DNA of 64,000 nt from Adineta vaga (lineage: Eukaryota > Rotifera), in the NCBI GenBank assembly GCA_021613535.1, contig CP075497.1:8246001-8310000 (forward strand), read 5' to 3'. Below, piece after piece: positions 23,513 through 38,057 of the stretch. The translations under genes were made by a program, and so were the position numbers. Every line of letters starts with the position of its first letter. Within the stretch, counting starts at the first letter, position 1. Under the pieces are notes generated by a model. The model was not told where the DNA came from. It worked only from the letters and a program-made list of their open reading frames with translations, and did no database searches.

Positions 23513-26500
23513 ATGTATTATCATCATTTAAATAATTTAATAGTTTTATTTTTCCTCGTCCCAACATTAGTAGAGTTATTATCAATCAAGTCAGATATTT
23601 TAATTATACCACAAGATGCTCCACCTGGTTTTGTTCTACTGGAAGAAACAAGGCCTAGTCGAATTGATGAATTTCGACAATGTATAAATCAAACTGAACA
23701 ATTAAATATTAATATCGATGAAAAATATGGTGATTTAATATTAACTAAATCGATTGAAAATCATCTTACTAATCAACAACGACTTCTTTGTACAATTCAT
23801 CGAAATCAAGTAAAGAAAAACGATTTTAATGTGAGTTTTGACAATGATCTAATCAAATTGTTAGTTGTCACATTAGGAGAGTCTACACGCAAAGTTGTTC
23901 ATACTAGGCAGACTATTTGTTCAATGAGGAAAGAAATCTATCGGAGAGGTTAATTTGTCTGATTGATGTTTATGTAAAAATAATACAGATGGAAATATGT
24001 ATGGGTTTTGTTCTTTGCCTTTTCTAGCCAACGATTTTCAAACTTTACTATACAATTATTGATTCAACGAATGATATTAGTTTTACTTCACCTATCTATC
24101 ATGTGGATCCAATATCATTTACTGTACATCGATTTCATAAAATTCAATGTCAGTCATCATCTTTTATTAATTATGAATTTGTTGATTCATCAATACCATT
24201 AAATATCAATCATATAACGGGAGAAATTTCATCGAAAAGTACTTGTCCAAATCTCAACGAAGTTCTCATCCGATGTTTTGATATATCCAATCGAATGAAA
24301 AATGCCCATGCAAAACTAATCTTTGATAAAATTTGTCAAACAAATTCCACTAAACAATCAGATAATAGTTGGATTAATCGAATAGGTGAAGAACGACGAA
24401 AACAAATTCATTTTCAAGAATTAGATACGACTCTGGTAAGTTAATACAATCATCATTTGAGGAGTAGGAAAAGAAAAACAAACCAAATCTCGCGTGAGCA
24501 ATTGATTAGAAAATAGAAATGGTTTATCAATCGTCTGATTACATAAATCAGTTGATGATCTAAGCAAGTCGAGAGATGACTTTAATTTCCTGTTGAAAAA
24601 AGCAGATGAGAGATTTCTTACACAGCTGTCTCTATTGATTTTAGTCGGTGTTTAAAAGAGAACTTTGCGTTATTATCCTAGAATGTCAATTGAAATACAA
24701 TGTAAAATAGAAACGAATCGTTCAAAAGAACTCTCTGTTTTCTCTTTCTCAAGAGCTTTTAAACGTATTCATACTTTTAACTATGAGAATAACAAGAATT
24801 ATATAATCGATTGAGTTGTATTATTGATCAGTCTGTAAAAGAGAACTGCAAATATTGTTTCTATGTTTCAATGAACATTGTAAGTAGTTCATGTCTGTTG
24901 ACACGTTACATCCGTTCACTTTACATACAATCTAATAGAAATATACCTAAAAGCATAGTGTATCAATAGTACCATCATTGTTCTCTCGATGGAATAAAGA
25001 AAATAGAATTAAGATAAATCAAATGATATTGTTTTTATTGATAATTGTTTTTCTTTGTAAAGACTCAATCAATTCGTTCTCGACGACAACAATCCGCTCA
25101 ACCACCATCACGTTTAACAATACATTTTAATGAATCTTATATTGGTGCTATATCTCAAATAAAATATTGTCGAAAACAAACATCTAAAGATCATCTTGAA
25201 CAAACATTTCAATTTCCAACGAAATATGAAACATTCCTACGTGAACGTTTACAAATCAATGATCAAGGACAATTATCTGTTTTACGTCCATTTGATTATG
25301 AAACATTTCAAACAGTTACATTTCAATTTCGTTGTTTAATCTTAGAACAACAAAATGGTGGAATGAATTTAACACGTGTCAATAAAACAGAAGATATTCA
25401 ACTCATCATTGATGATATCAATGATGAAGTACCACGTTGGATTATGGATGAACCATTTCAATATGGAACATATTTTGGTTATGTAGAAAAAAGTGCACGA
25501 CCTGAAACACCTGTTTTTCGTTTTAAAGCATTTGATCCTGATACAACATCGAAATTAACCTATGAAATTGTTCAAGGAGATAAGAATCTTTTTCATCTAT
25601 CATCAGATGGAACATTAACAACAAATTCAAATCAACAATTAGTTTTTCCTATGTATAATTTAACTGTTCGTGCAATAGATTTAAATTCTCAAGTTTCATC
25701 AATGTCTCGTTCAAATCAAGCTCATCTTTTAATTCGTACTGATCGTTTTGATCCAAAATTTTTCCAACAAAAATATATCTTTAATGTTAGTGAATATACT
25801 CAACCATCGACTGTCATTGGAACAATTCGAGCAAAATCTTATTCAACCACAAGTGATAATCTAAGATATTTCTTACAACAACCAATTACAGGTGGTACAC
25901 AAACAATTCTTCAATCCGGAACAATTAGTAGTGGTGGTGGTGGTGATATGTATGAATTTAAAATTGATGAAACTGAAGGTTCAATTAAAATCTTAAAAAT
26001 GCTCAGATATTCCGATCAACATAATAATAATACAAAATATTTTACAGGTAAATAAGGTTGAAAATGATGAATGAGATATCAAAGGATAGAAAGAAAGATA
26101 GAATATAACATGATTGATGATGAATCTTATCAGTTGTTATTAATCTTGCGACGAAGTTTATCAATGTTCAGATACGTTGATTTCTATTCAAACGAAAATT
26201 ACCTGTCAGTCTATAATGAAAAGAATTATACTTGAGATGCAGAATCATTCATAACAGATGATTAAATACATGAAAATATATTCATTACTGAATATTTTTG
26301 AGTTGATCAAGTTCATTGTATATCGTTGATTCGAAATGAAGCCAATATATCTGGAATAAATTTAATTACAACTAATAACTGATTTTTTCCTTGTGCATTT
26401 CAGGTGTTGTGAAAGAATTAAGTGGTTGGCAATTGCAATCTCATGTTGATATTGAAATTCATGTAATTGATATCAATGATAAAATTCCTACATTTAAACA

Positions 26501-29500
26501 AACGTATTATACGCCTCAAATTTCTGAAGATTATCCATTGAATACACCAATTATAAATTTTACTGTTACTGATGATGATGCACGTTATACTCCAAATTCT
26601 AATATTACTCTTGATTTAATTGATCCATATGGAAAATTTGCGATATTCAATGATACACGTGTGTCAACATCAAATAATATTCAAGCATATCTTATTGCTA
26701 AAGAACGTTTGGATTATGAATCTTTATCTCCATTAGATCGACAATATAAATTGAAAATAATTGCACGTGATCATGGACATCCACAACCATTACAATCGGA
26801 AGCACAGATTTATATCACTATAACTGATGTTAATGATGAAGTAAGGAATTTAGTTAGAAAATTTATTTCCTAATTCGTACTTTTATTATTTTATTTAGCC
26901 ACCTGTTTTCAAAGAAAATCCAGTACAAAAAACAATTGCAGAAAATACTCAACGAGGAACATTTGGTAAAAATAGCTCATTAAATTTTTTCGTACGGAAA
27001 TTTAGAAAAAAAATGAATTTGATTTTTTAGTGGTTTTTGTTAATGTTGTTGACCCAGAATACAATGATTCGGTTACTGTACACTTTTTACCAACATCGGA
27101 ATATAATCCATTTCGAATTATTACAAGTCCTGGTGGTGGAAGAGTTGTTCTTGAACAAGCACTTCTACCGGATAAAGAACTTTATAATTTAACTATTCAA
27201 GCATCGGATCGACTTGGACATACGTCTCAAGCACAACTTTTAATTACTATCTATGATGTTAATGATCATACAGTAAGCAGAGTATTTTTATATTTTGTTT
27301 CAATTTGAAAGCGTTTGTGTGTGTGTGTGTTCTTCTTTAGCCACGTATTGAACAATGTGAACAAGGAATAATTACAGCTTCGATTCGTGAAAATGCAACA
27401 ATGAACACTCAAATTATAAAGATCAATGCGACAGATGAAGATCGTGGTTTAAATGGTGAAATTCAATTTTCATTAAAAGGAACAAATGATCCTCAACAAG
27501 ATTCCGATATGTTTTCAATTGATGCTGATACAGGAATGGTATCAAATAAAAAGAAATTAAAACATTTAAAATCAGGTTTTAGTGAATATACGATGACAAT
27601 ATTTGCACAAGATAAAGATCCATCAAATTCACGTTCAACACATTGTATTTTGAAAATAACTGTAGAAGATATCAATGATCAGTAAGTCGATTCACATTTT
27701 GAAAGAATAAAATTAACCAATTTATGTACTCTTTTAGTTATCCTTTAATCACATCACCAGCTCGTGATAATGATTTAATATCAATTAAAATGGAAAAACG
27801 TGTTAATTTCAATTATCCCGTTCTTGTCGTTCGTGCTAAAGATGAAGATAGTGGAAAAAATGCTCTTCTACACTTCTCACTCAAATCTCGTGATGATTGT
27901 TCGAATGGTATTGAATATTTCGTTATTGATCCTCAATCTGGCGTTATATCCACACGTTCATCGAATGTAAATAATCCAATTAATTTACAACTTAAATATT
28001 GTCTTGTTGTACAAGTATGCGATTCACCTGATGATGGACCTCCAAAATGTTCCGAACGTAAAATTCAATTTCAATTGTCACAAGATGGTTTTGAACCACC
28101 CATATGGGCGCCTGAAACTGCGTTAACATTTCAACGTGTGATGAAAGTTGTTGAATTAGCTCAACAAAATATTGTTATTGATACATTTAAAGCATCTATC
28201 GCAAATGATTCAACAAAAAAAGTTATCTTCGAAATGGAACCATTTAATTGGACATGTTCAAATGCAGCATCAGCAAGTGAAAAACCTCGTATACCATTTT
28301 TATTAACACCAGATGAAAATGGACGAAATATTGCACGATTAGTTATCTATCAACCTATTGATGCTGATCCACCCACAGGTTGTACACGATATCAGTTTAA
28401 GATTCGTGCCAAAAATGCAGCAATGGAAGCTTTATCATTAGAAAGTATCTATGAAATTGAAATCGTCGATTCAAATGATAATATTCCAATGTTCAATGTT
28501 AGTTCATATCGTGCACAAATATATGAAAATGAAGTCAAAGATAATCTATTACGTGTACAAGCTGAAGATAAAGACATTGATCCTAAAAATCGTAATACAA
28601 CTTATTTTATTCGATGTCCTAATGATGGTATGAATTCTATTTGTTTTTAAAATATACAAATAAATTTTACTACATTGTCTCTTCTTCTAGGTAATCAACA
28701 AAATCTTCAATATCATTACAATAGTCCATTGTCCAATTCTTTATCATGTCAAGGAATTGTTTCGATTGATCCTGAAACAGGTTGGATCAGTGTTCAACGA
28801 CAATTTGATTATGATAATCCATCGGATCGTCGTTTTGTCTTTGATGTTTTTGCGAAAAATATTCTTCCATCAGATCGATGTAGTGGACAAAACACGAAAG
28901 AATCTCAAGCACAATCATCTTCTCTATCATCTGGAGCTGATGCTAATCCAACCATTCAAATATGTGTTACAGAACATCGTGTACCCGTTATTATCGAAGT
29001 ACTCGATAGAAATGATAATGCGGTAAGAAGTTTTTTCATTTAACCTTCATACGAATTAAATTACGAATTTCATTTTGTTTTCTTCTTTAGCCACAATTCA
29101 ATAATTTACCTTATTTTACAAAAGTAATGGAAGATGCTGAACCAGGAACGACAATCTTTCATTTGAATGTTAGTGATGTTGATACTGACGATATTTTAAC
29201 ATTTTCTATTGTTAATGAACAAGAAGCAAGCGCATTTGCAGTGAAAGAAAATACGGGTGAAGTGTATCTTGCTTCTGCTCTTGATTATGAACGTGTTCAA
29301 CAACATAGTGTAGAAGTTCAAGTTAGTGATTCAAATAATGAACATCGTGCTAGAACAATCCTAACAGTTATCGTCGAAGATGCTAATGATAATCCACCAC
29401 GTTTTCTGAATTTACCGAAGGAAATTGTTGTGGAGGAAGGTCGACAAACACTTGATTATGATCAGTTAATATTACGTCAACCAGCACGAATCAAACGTGA

Positions 29501-32500
29501 TACTCAAATGAATAAGAAACAAAAAGATTCGAATAAAAAACGGATTTCAACATCAACAAAATATCCTGATGAAGATTCCGATAGCTATTCTTCTTCTCAA
29601 CCCTATACATCCCGTATTATATATCGAGTTGAAGCAATCGATCCTGATTTTGGTCGTCCATTAAAATTGCCTATTCGATATACCTTAACTTCATCGAATC
29701 CTTTATATACGCAATTCTTTGAAATTCATCCATTAAATGGAACGATTCATTTGAAAAAAGAATTAGATCGTGATCCACCCAATGGTTTTGATGAATGGTT
29801 ATTAACTATTATTGCAGCAGATGAAGATGGTAGAGAAGATATGGGTTCAAAGAAAAATGCATCATGGTTAAAAATCATTGTTAAAGATATCAATGATTTA
29901 GCTCGTAAGTTTCATTTCTTCTCATTTCTTATCATATACGTATTTCTTCTTCTAGCAATGTTTATTGACGTTGATCCAATTGGACATATACCTGAAAATG
30001 CACGAGCAGGTACACGTGTTGAAGGTTTAAGAATTAAAGCTACTGATTATGATAAATTATCTGAAAATACAACACGATATGCATTAACATTGAATACGAA
30101 ATCAATCGATGGTTCGGATGTTTTTCGTATTGATGAAATTACTGCAGATATTTATCTGAATGTTGATAATTATCTGGATAGAGAAAAAACTCCTCATCAT
30201 AATCTATCAGTTATTGCAAGGGATTCAGGTGATCAATCTGGAAATTTGCAATCAAAAGAATTGAAAATTACGATTATTATTGATGATGTTAATGATATGC
30301 CGGTAAGAATTTTTATTTTTGAATGAGAATATTATTCTATAGTTGTTGTTGTTGTTTCTAGCCACGATTCAAACCATCAAATCAACAAGCACAGATATCG
30401 GAAACAGCACAACGAGGCGATTTTGTTACTGAAGTTCGAGCAGAAGATGATGACGTGGGAGTAAATACACATTCTTTATATGAAATTATTGAAGAATGTC
30501 AATTAACCAATGATCAAATGATACATTGTTCACGACCAAGATATTTCATTTTTAAAGAAACAGCATTAGCTGAAAAGGGTACAATTATTCTCCTCGAACC
30601 AGTTAATTATGATCCACCTGATAATCAAGTAAAATTTCTCTTAAAAATCAAAGCAACAAATGGTGGCATGTCAGATTATGCCAATGTCACAGTATTTATC
30701 ACTGATGCTAATGATAATGTTCCAGGTTAGTTTTAAGAATGATTATTTAAACTTTAATATAACTTTTCTTTTTCCTTTGCTTAGTCTTTTCTCAATCGGT
30801 TTATTTTGCTAATATTAGTGAAAATACACCATTGGAAAAAGAAATTCTTCGTGTACAAGCTACTGATAATGATGTCAGTCCAATAAATAAAGAATTTATT
30901 TATCGTATTCCACCAGATCGTTCTCAATATGAAAATCGTCAACATTTACGTATTGATGCAATCAATGGTCGAATATATTTAAAGAAAAATTTCGATCGTG
31001 AAAAATCGTCAACAATCAGTTTACCTATCGAAGCTGTTAATAATCAAAGTTCGAATCCATTAGTTGGTCGTGCTGTTTTAGTCATTAATGTACTCGATGT
31101 GAATGATAATCCTCCACGATTTGCTGAAAACTATTCTCCACGTGTACGTGAACATAAAAGCGGTGGAAAGATTTTCGAATTTGAAATCAATGATCCTGAT
31201 GATTCGAATAGTGGAAGAAATAAATTTCAAATGAAACTTGGTTAGTATTGTAGAGATTAGATTGAAGAGTATTTGACAAGTAAATGAATTTTTTTATTAT
31301 AAATTTTAGGTAAAAATAATGTTTGGCCTGAACAAGGTGATCCAAAATTTCGTCTGGATATTCAATATAGTGCTGATGGTAGACCACGTGGTACTCTCAG
31401 TAGTTTACGTGAACTTGATCGAGAAGAACTTTGTCCGAAAGATGAACAATATAAAAATCAACGTTATTGTGGCAAATATTATGATTTGCCCATTTGGATG
31501 TCAGATGGTGAACAATCAGGCATTAATCATCTTCGCGTTCTTGTTGAAGATATTAATGATAATCCATTCAATAGTGGCTATAAATCTATTGATATTTATG
31601 ATTATAAACATATTCTAAGTAAATTATTATCAACATCAAATATATATCTTGGTACTGTGTATACTGATGATGAAGATGATTGGGATTTACATAATAAAGT
31701 TTTTGAACTTCAACCATCTGATGATAACAATTTCCTACATGTTGATAAAAATCTACAAACATCACGAACACCTGGTGCAATCTACTTAACTACCCAAAAC
31801 AATAATGCAACAATCAAACATAGTAAGTTCAAATCTTACTTATCTTCTAATTCACATTCGATGTTTCTTATTTTCTAGATACTCCATATAAATATGATAT
31901 TATCGTTCGCGATACACATCCACAATGGTTAAATCGAGATCCTCAAACATCTTATATTGAATTTCGTTTATATGAATTACCATCTGATGTATTAGATAAT
32001 GCTGCATCGATTCGTCTTCAAGATATAACAGCTGAAGAGTTTATTGAAACACGTCATCGAGATGAATCGTTCTTGGCAATTTTCAAACGTTTAATCTTAG
32101 AAATCAATTCTCAAGCACGTCAAATAGAAGTTTTTTCAATACAAAATCATGAAACTTTAGTTCGTACAATCGATGTTTACTATGCATTACATGGTAGTGG
32201 CTATCTATCGAAAGTAAAAATCAATGGTCTTGTTGAAATTTCACGTTCAAAATTAGAGAAATATTTCAATATAAGTCAGATAGGTATCGATGAATGTTTA
32301 AATGCTGATCAACAATGTTTTACAATTGGTTGTTTGAATCAAATTGAAATTCAATCAAAACAACCCTATTTAATCAATGCCAATCAAACTTCATTTGTTG
32401 GTTTAAATCTTAAAACAGTTGCCAAATGTGCTTGTGATACAGATGTTCATATTCAACAAGAAAAACAAAGAGAATTATTAAAAACACAGAAATATTGTTT

Positions 32501-35060
32501 AAACGGTGGATATCCAACAAGAGATAATCATCATATCAAATGTGTTTGTCCTGATCATTCATTGTATAATGGTGGTGATCGTTGTCAACTAACAAGTATT
32601 TCATTTGATGGTAAGTAAAGCAATGTTTTTCAATGAATAAAATCAAAACGTTCTCATTCATTCTTTCCGTAGGAAATGGTTATGGTTGGTATAAACCATT
32701 AACAACATGTGATACATGGATGTTATCTATTGAATTTTTAACTCAAGCATCGAATGGTTCAATCTTATATAATGGACCTTTGAATAAACGAATACAATCG
32801 GAAGATTTCTTTGCAATACAATTATTAAATGGTCGTCTTTTAATTGATTTAAATTTTGGTAATGGAGCAAGTATTCGTCGACATTTGAAAACAAGTATAA
32901 ATCTTGCTGATGGTAAATGGCATACAATTGAAATACGACAAATTAGTACTATTGATCATATTTTGGAAATTCTAATTGATTATTGTCCAATAACAAGTAC
33001 ATCGAAACAACTTAGTGAATGTCGATTCATGATTGAATTCAACGAAGATGATGTTTTTAGTAGCAATCAACCTTTACAGTTAGGTGGTATTGCTCTACAA
33101 GAAAAACAAAATCATCAACAACAATTACCAATGGAATATATGGGCAATTTTAAAGGTAAATATTGATTATTATAAATAAATAAGAACAAAATTCTATTTC
33201 AACTTATTATTTAGGTTGTATTCGAAATCTTCGTTTTGCTGATGAATTATATGATCTTCATGTCGATTTACACAGTGGTCAATCAGTTAATCTACATGAA
33301 GGTTGTCTTCTAACTGATTTAAAATGTCAAAAACTTTCTTGTCAATCTAATAATGGTATTTGTGATGCTGATCTTTATCAAGCTCAATGTGTTTGTAAAT
33401 CTGGTCGAACAGGTTCCACATGTTCTCAAGACACGACTGCATATGACTTTACTTATGATAAACAAACTTGGACAGGTGATCGTGCATCCTATGCTACATT
33501 TCGTCATCAACATAAACCTGATAATGATTTAACATATTCATCACAAATATTAAAATTTCAAATCATGTTTCGTACACGTGAAACATCGGATAATATCTTA
33601 ACATTAATAGATTTTCATAATGATGATACATTCATGTTTTTGGAAATTAAATCAGGACATTTACAAGCACGATTTGGTTCGAAATCAGATACGCAATCAA
33701 TTGATTTAAAACATGTTTCAGTTAATGATGGACGATGGCATACAGCTTATCTTAATCGTTATGGTCAACGATTATTCTTACGACTTGATGATGGAGAATA
33801 TTATCGATCGAATATGAGTTATGGAAAATCAATATGGAAACATTTTCCAAATACTCTATTAAATGTTGGTGCTCGAATTGATTCGGTAAGAATGATTTTT
33901 CTCTCGTGTAGAACTATAACGATTTTAATCAATTTTTTTAGGCTGTTCATAAAATTGTTACTGCCGATTTTAATGAGGGTTGTATTATGGATGTTCGTTT
34001 CAATGGTCAAGTTCTTGATTTATTAAATGGTTCATCATCATCAGATATGAAATGGACATTTCAATCAAATATTAAAGAAGGTTGTGATAATCTCGATAAT
34101 TGGTGTCGTGGTGTTCAATGTCGTTCACCAGCATTTTGTGTCAATACATGGAGATATGGTCAATGTCAATGTACAGATGCATATAGATATAATCCTGCAA
34201 ATGAAACGTGTATTTTATATGATTGGTGTTCTGATATAACAAATCCATGTCATATGCCAGGTACAAAAAATTGTTTATATGAAGCTCGTGAAGATTCAAT
34301 TAAATGTGAATGTAAATCACGTTGGCAAGGTGACCGTTGTACAATTAAAGCAATGCCATTAGCAGGAACATTTAATTGGCATATAATTGCATCAACAATT
34401 TTCTGTCTAATAGTTATTTTACTTCTTGTTCTATTACTTGTTTTATTTACACGACAACGACAGTCGAAAAAGGCTTATATACTCGGTATGGATGATGAAA
34501 TTCGAGATAATATTATAAATTATGATGAAGAAGGTTGTCCAGATGAAGATCCAGTTACTTATGATATATCAACATTGAAAAAACCTGTTTTTACAGCAAA
34601 TGGAAATACGAATACGAATCGAAATGGTCGACAAAATTCTGAATCGGAAAGTAAACCATTACTAAAAACTGCTTTAGATGGAAATAATCAAACAGATTCA
34701 TCGAAAAAGAACGTAATTCGAAAAGATATGCCACCTGTACCAGCACCAAAACCTGTTCTAAATAAAAATCAAATGAATGGTTTAAGTAATGGTATTAACG
34801 TTGGAGAATTTATTAAAGGTCGAATACGTGATATTGACGACGATCCATCTCAACCGCCATATGATAGTTTACAAGAATATGCCTATGAAGGTGAACCATT
34901 AGCAAGAAATGATGAATGTTCATTATCAACATTGACGATTACTTCGAAAGATCAGAGTGAAATCGATAAAGAATTTGAACTTGAATATTTAAAAAACATG
35001 GGACCGAAATTTCAAAATATTGCTAAACTTTATGCTGGCAATGGAGAAAAAGAATCTTAA
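23513..35060 (+). CDS. CadN: Classical (type III, N-type) cadherin
   Basis: 18 exons close in phase (3165 residues): 23513-23809, 24028-24435, 25063-26047, 26404-26840, 26899-26965, 27031-27272, 27341-27681, 27738-28627, 28691-29022, 29091-29904, 29956-30302, 30362-30725, 30785-31240, 31310-31822, 31879-32610, 32673-33155, 33215-33885, 33942-35060. Signal peptide, then a prodomain ending at a furin-like RSRR. About 13 EC repeats follow, with DxNDx linkers and calcium-binding DxD/LDRE/LDYE motifs. Then a membrane-proximal region, EGF, LamG, EGF, LamG, two EGF modules, and one TM helix (IIASTIFCLIVILLLVLLLV). The tail has the p120 site (DDEIRDNIINYDEEG) and the beta-catenin site (YDSLQEYAYEG, then LEYLKNMGPKFQNIAKLY). 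Size and order match Drosophila CadN. It mediates homophilic calcium-dependent adhesion, probably in neurons. One EC repeat carries a Lys/Ser-rich insert near 29470-29600. Confidence 0.93.
24436..25062 (+). other. 627-nt cadherin intron
   Basis: GGTAAGTT donor and TTTGTAAAG acceptor. The longest intron of the gene, AT-rich; I see no gene or repeat in it. Confidence 0.6.
26048..26403 (+). other. 356-nt cadherin intron
   Basis: GGTAAATA donor and TGCATTTCAG acceptor, phase 1. No other feature seen. Confidence 0.6.
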
Positions 35061-35569
35061 TAAAAGACAATAAATAAATCTTTGTAATATACTGATAAAA
35101 ACACAGTATTCGAACAGGTCCCATGTTTTCTATTTTTCTAATTATTGTCATTTGTATAGTCAATTTGTCATCATTCATTGTTTGTTTGTTTTGTCAACGT
35201 TTTCCTTTTTCTTTCTGTTTACTGTCAGATACATATTAGATGTAGTCTGTGACGTTTTTTTTAAAATTATAATATTGTTGTTGTTGTTGGTTTTTTCTTC
35301 TCTTTTTCGACTCTATTCGCATTCATAATAAATTTTGACCCGACAAACAACTTTACTATTGTTACATAAAACAAGATCACTTTTGTCAATTTGAATCTAA
35401 AGACCAAGATTAAAAAAATCTTATGATTATATAAGATTTGTTTTTCCTTTGTGTAGCTCTTTTAGCATTGATGATTCGAAGGACTTATTCGAATATAAAA
35501 GGTAACATCATACGATAGATTAAAAACATGAGATAAAAGAAAACAGATCTTCAATTTCATTTCAAATCA
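35061..35569. other. Cadherin 3' region and SLC22 upstream region
   Basis: AATAAA overlaps the cadherin stop and recurs within 25 nt, so the 3'UTR is short. A (GTT)n occurs at 35276-35288. TGTAGCTCTTTTAG about 100 nt upstream of the transporter ATG is acceptor-like. No gene seen. Confidence 0.5.
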
Positions 35570-37349
35570 ATGTCTAGTGAAATTTCCTTGGAGAATATTC
35601 TTCATCGATGTGATGATTTAGGTCGTTTTCAACTAATTCATTATATTTTCTTGAATCTAATAACACTTGGTAGTGGAATAACAACATACTACTATGTGTT
35701 TGGTGTTGCTGAACCATCGTATCGTTGTCGATTACCAGAAAAGATTTGGTCATATGAAGATCAGTATCAACCATTGAATCTTACACATCGATATTTGATT
35801 AATCAATGGCAACATTCATCAAAGTGTCTTGATTTCAATGAAACTATGTGTACAAATTTTATATATGATCGAAGTATATTTGGTCGAACATTTACAGAAG
35901 AAGGAGATTTTGTGTGTGAAAATGCTTTGAAAAAAACTTGGCTTTCAACAATGTATCAAGTCGGTGGGTAAGTTCAAACTAGTTTATCATTTCGTCTAAT
36001 CCCATGATTTCTATATAGATTTGTTGTTTTATTGAGTGGATATATTAGTGATAAAGTTGGACGACAAAAAATGATTCGAATATTAACTCTCATTTTGTTT
36101 ATAATTCCACTTTCAACACTGCTATTACTTCAAAATGTTCATATGGATATAAACACCAAGTAAACACATATTATCTGAATCTCTTCTCTATTTTTTATAA
36201 AATTTTGATCAACTTATACGTATCACTATGTTCTTTAGATTTATTCTTCTTTCGATTAATCAATTATTTTCAAGTATTGATGCATATCCAATGGTTTTTC
36301 TTCTTCTTATGGAATTAACATCTTCATCTCATACAAGTCTTGCTGGTAATTCAGCTCTCATTGGATTTACTATTGGTGAAATAATCATTACTTTATTTGC
36401 TTATATTGCTCGTGATTGGTTGCGACTTAAATGGATAATAACTGGTTATTTTGCACTTATTTTACCATATCTATATTTCGTACCTGAATCACCCTATTGG
36501 TTATATACGAAAAAGAAATACAATCAACTTGAAGTATGTCTAAGAAGAATAGCTCAAATGAATGGTCGTTCTGAAAAGGATTGGTATCCATATTATCGAC
36601 AATTAATATGTGATCCTCGTCTAGCTATTTTAAGTACAAAACATGCATCACGAACCAACAAAGATATTATGATTCAACATTTACCACGACTAAGTCGATG
36701 TGCATTTATTGGTTTTGTAACAATGCTTTTATATATTAAAATCTCATATGGTCTTGGTGCAATGTCTGATGTTGTTAGTCCATATTGGAATATTATTATC
36801 GGAGCAATTGTTGAAGGTATTGGTTATATATCTGCAAGTATATTAATAACAACTAAATTAGGTCGAAAAAATTCATTAATCATTTTTTCTTTATTAACCT
36901 GTTTATGTGTATTGATTATTCCATTTCTAATGGGATCCTATCCAATGGCAACAATGATCATCTCACAAATAGGTAAACTTACAATAAGTGGTGCAGTTTC
37001 AATAACATGGATTTTTGTTCCGGAAATATTTTCGACATCAATGCGTGGAATTGCTAATGGTGTCTTTGTATTTGCTGGACGTCTAGGTGCCATTGCAGCA
37101 CCTATTGTTGATGTAGTTCTTGGTGAACAATATATTAAAATTACATTTTTTGTGTATTCGGCTTTAACGATAATTCAAGTTTTCTTCATTCATTTCTTAC
37201 CGGAAACTCGCAATCATTCGTTTCATACAGATGAAGATGAAGAAAAGGATATAGACAATTATGCTGAACTATCGAATGAAACTATAAATCGATCAGTACC
37301 GATGCAAATGAGAATGAATATAAATGGTGTTTTTCATACGAAATTTTGA
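35570..37349 (+). CDS. SLC22-type organic ion transporter (MFS)
   Basis: Three exons in phase: 35570-35967, 36019-36159, 36239-37349 (549 residues). The SLC22 layout is clear: TM1, then a long extracellular loop of about 90 residues with several Cys and N-glycosylation sequons (NLT, NET), then TM2 preceded by TWLSTMYQVGG. The MFS A-motif is GYISDKVGRQK. After TM6 there is the family PESPYWL motif and a large cytoplasmic loop, then TM7-12 with FAGRLGAIAAP and a closing LPETRNHSF. Members move organic cations, anions or carnitine across the plasma membrane. The substrate cannot be read from sequence, and I do not assign a human orthologue. The C-terminal tail is acidic. Confidence 0.9.
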
Positions 37350-38057
37350 GTAGATATTCACATTTAATTTAATTTTTTTTCAAATTGTAATTTTTAGCAA
37401 ATAGATGTATCAGATAGTAATAGAAATGATCTGTATGATTTCGTTTTTGATCAACAACGGTTAAAATATAGATGTTGAAAATCTCATAAAACTAAGACAA
37501 GAAGCGATCCACATGAAAGCATGGTGAGTATTCTTAAGATATTAAAACAAATCATTGATTTTTCTAACCGTAAAAAAAACATTTTTGTTTGTTGCACTTT
37601 TACAACCTTGAGATCTATTGAAAAAAAAATTACCAATTGTCATCAACAATACAACTCATTAATTAATGAGATGTGTCATTTATTTTTTCTTTCGTTAATA
37701 ATTCTTCTGCACATGATCGACATGTACGTAGACACATGTGAGAGCATACAGCGAGGACAAGGTGATGACACAGTCGTTTTCTACATTGATGATATCTTTT
37801 CTTTTTCTTTCGTTATTTTATTTGTATATACGATATAATGTTCTATACAATTTTTTTTATGCATCGACATTTTTCTTTTCTCGATGTGCTAATATATATA
37901 TATATATATATACATATATGCATCATCACTTTCTGTTCTTTTTTCTTTTTGATCATCACAGGTAAAAGGTCTATTCTCATTGCAATACATAGTAGTAACT
38001 TACATTGTGAAATATTTTATCGATTGCGTCATATATTTATGATTGAAAGAAGTTAAG
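37350..38057. other. Spacer with (AT)n microsatellite
   Basis: AT-rich; (AT)n at 37892-37912. Small frames such as 37521-37838 are low complexity. The end may include an acceptor directly before the sHSP ATG (GAAGTTAAG at 38049-38057), but this is weak. Confidence 0.45.
37892..37912. repeat. (AT)n microsatellite
   Basis: About ten AT units between the SLC22 and sHSP genes. Confidence 0.8.

Noticed and set aside
23810-23953. Extension of cadherin exon 1 to about 23948
   Set aside because: That donor leaves phase 1 and leads to an early stop in the next exon; the donor at 23810 gives phase 0 and a clean join at 24028.
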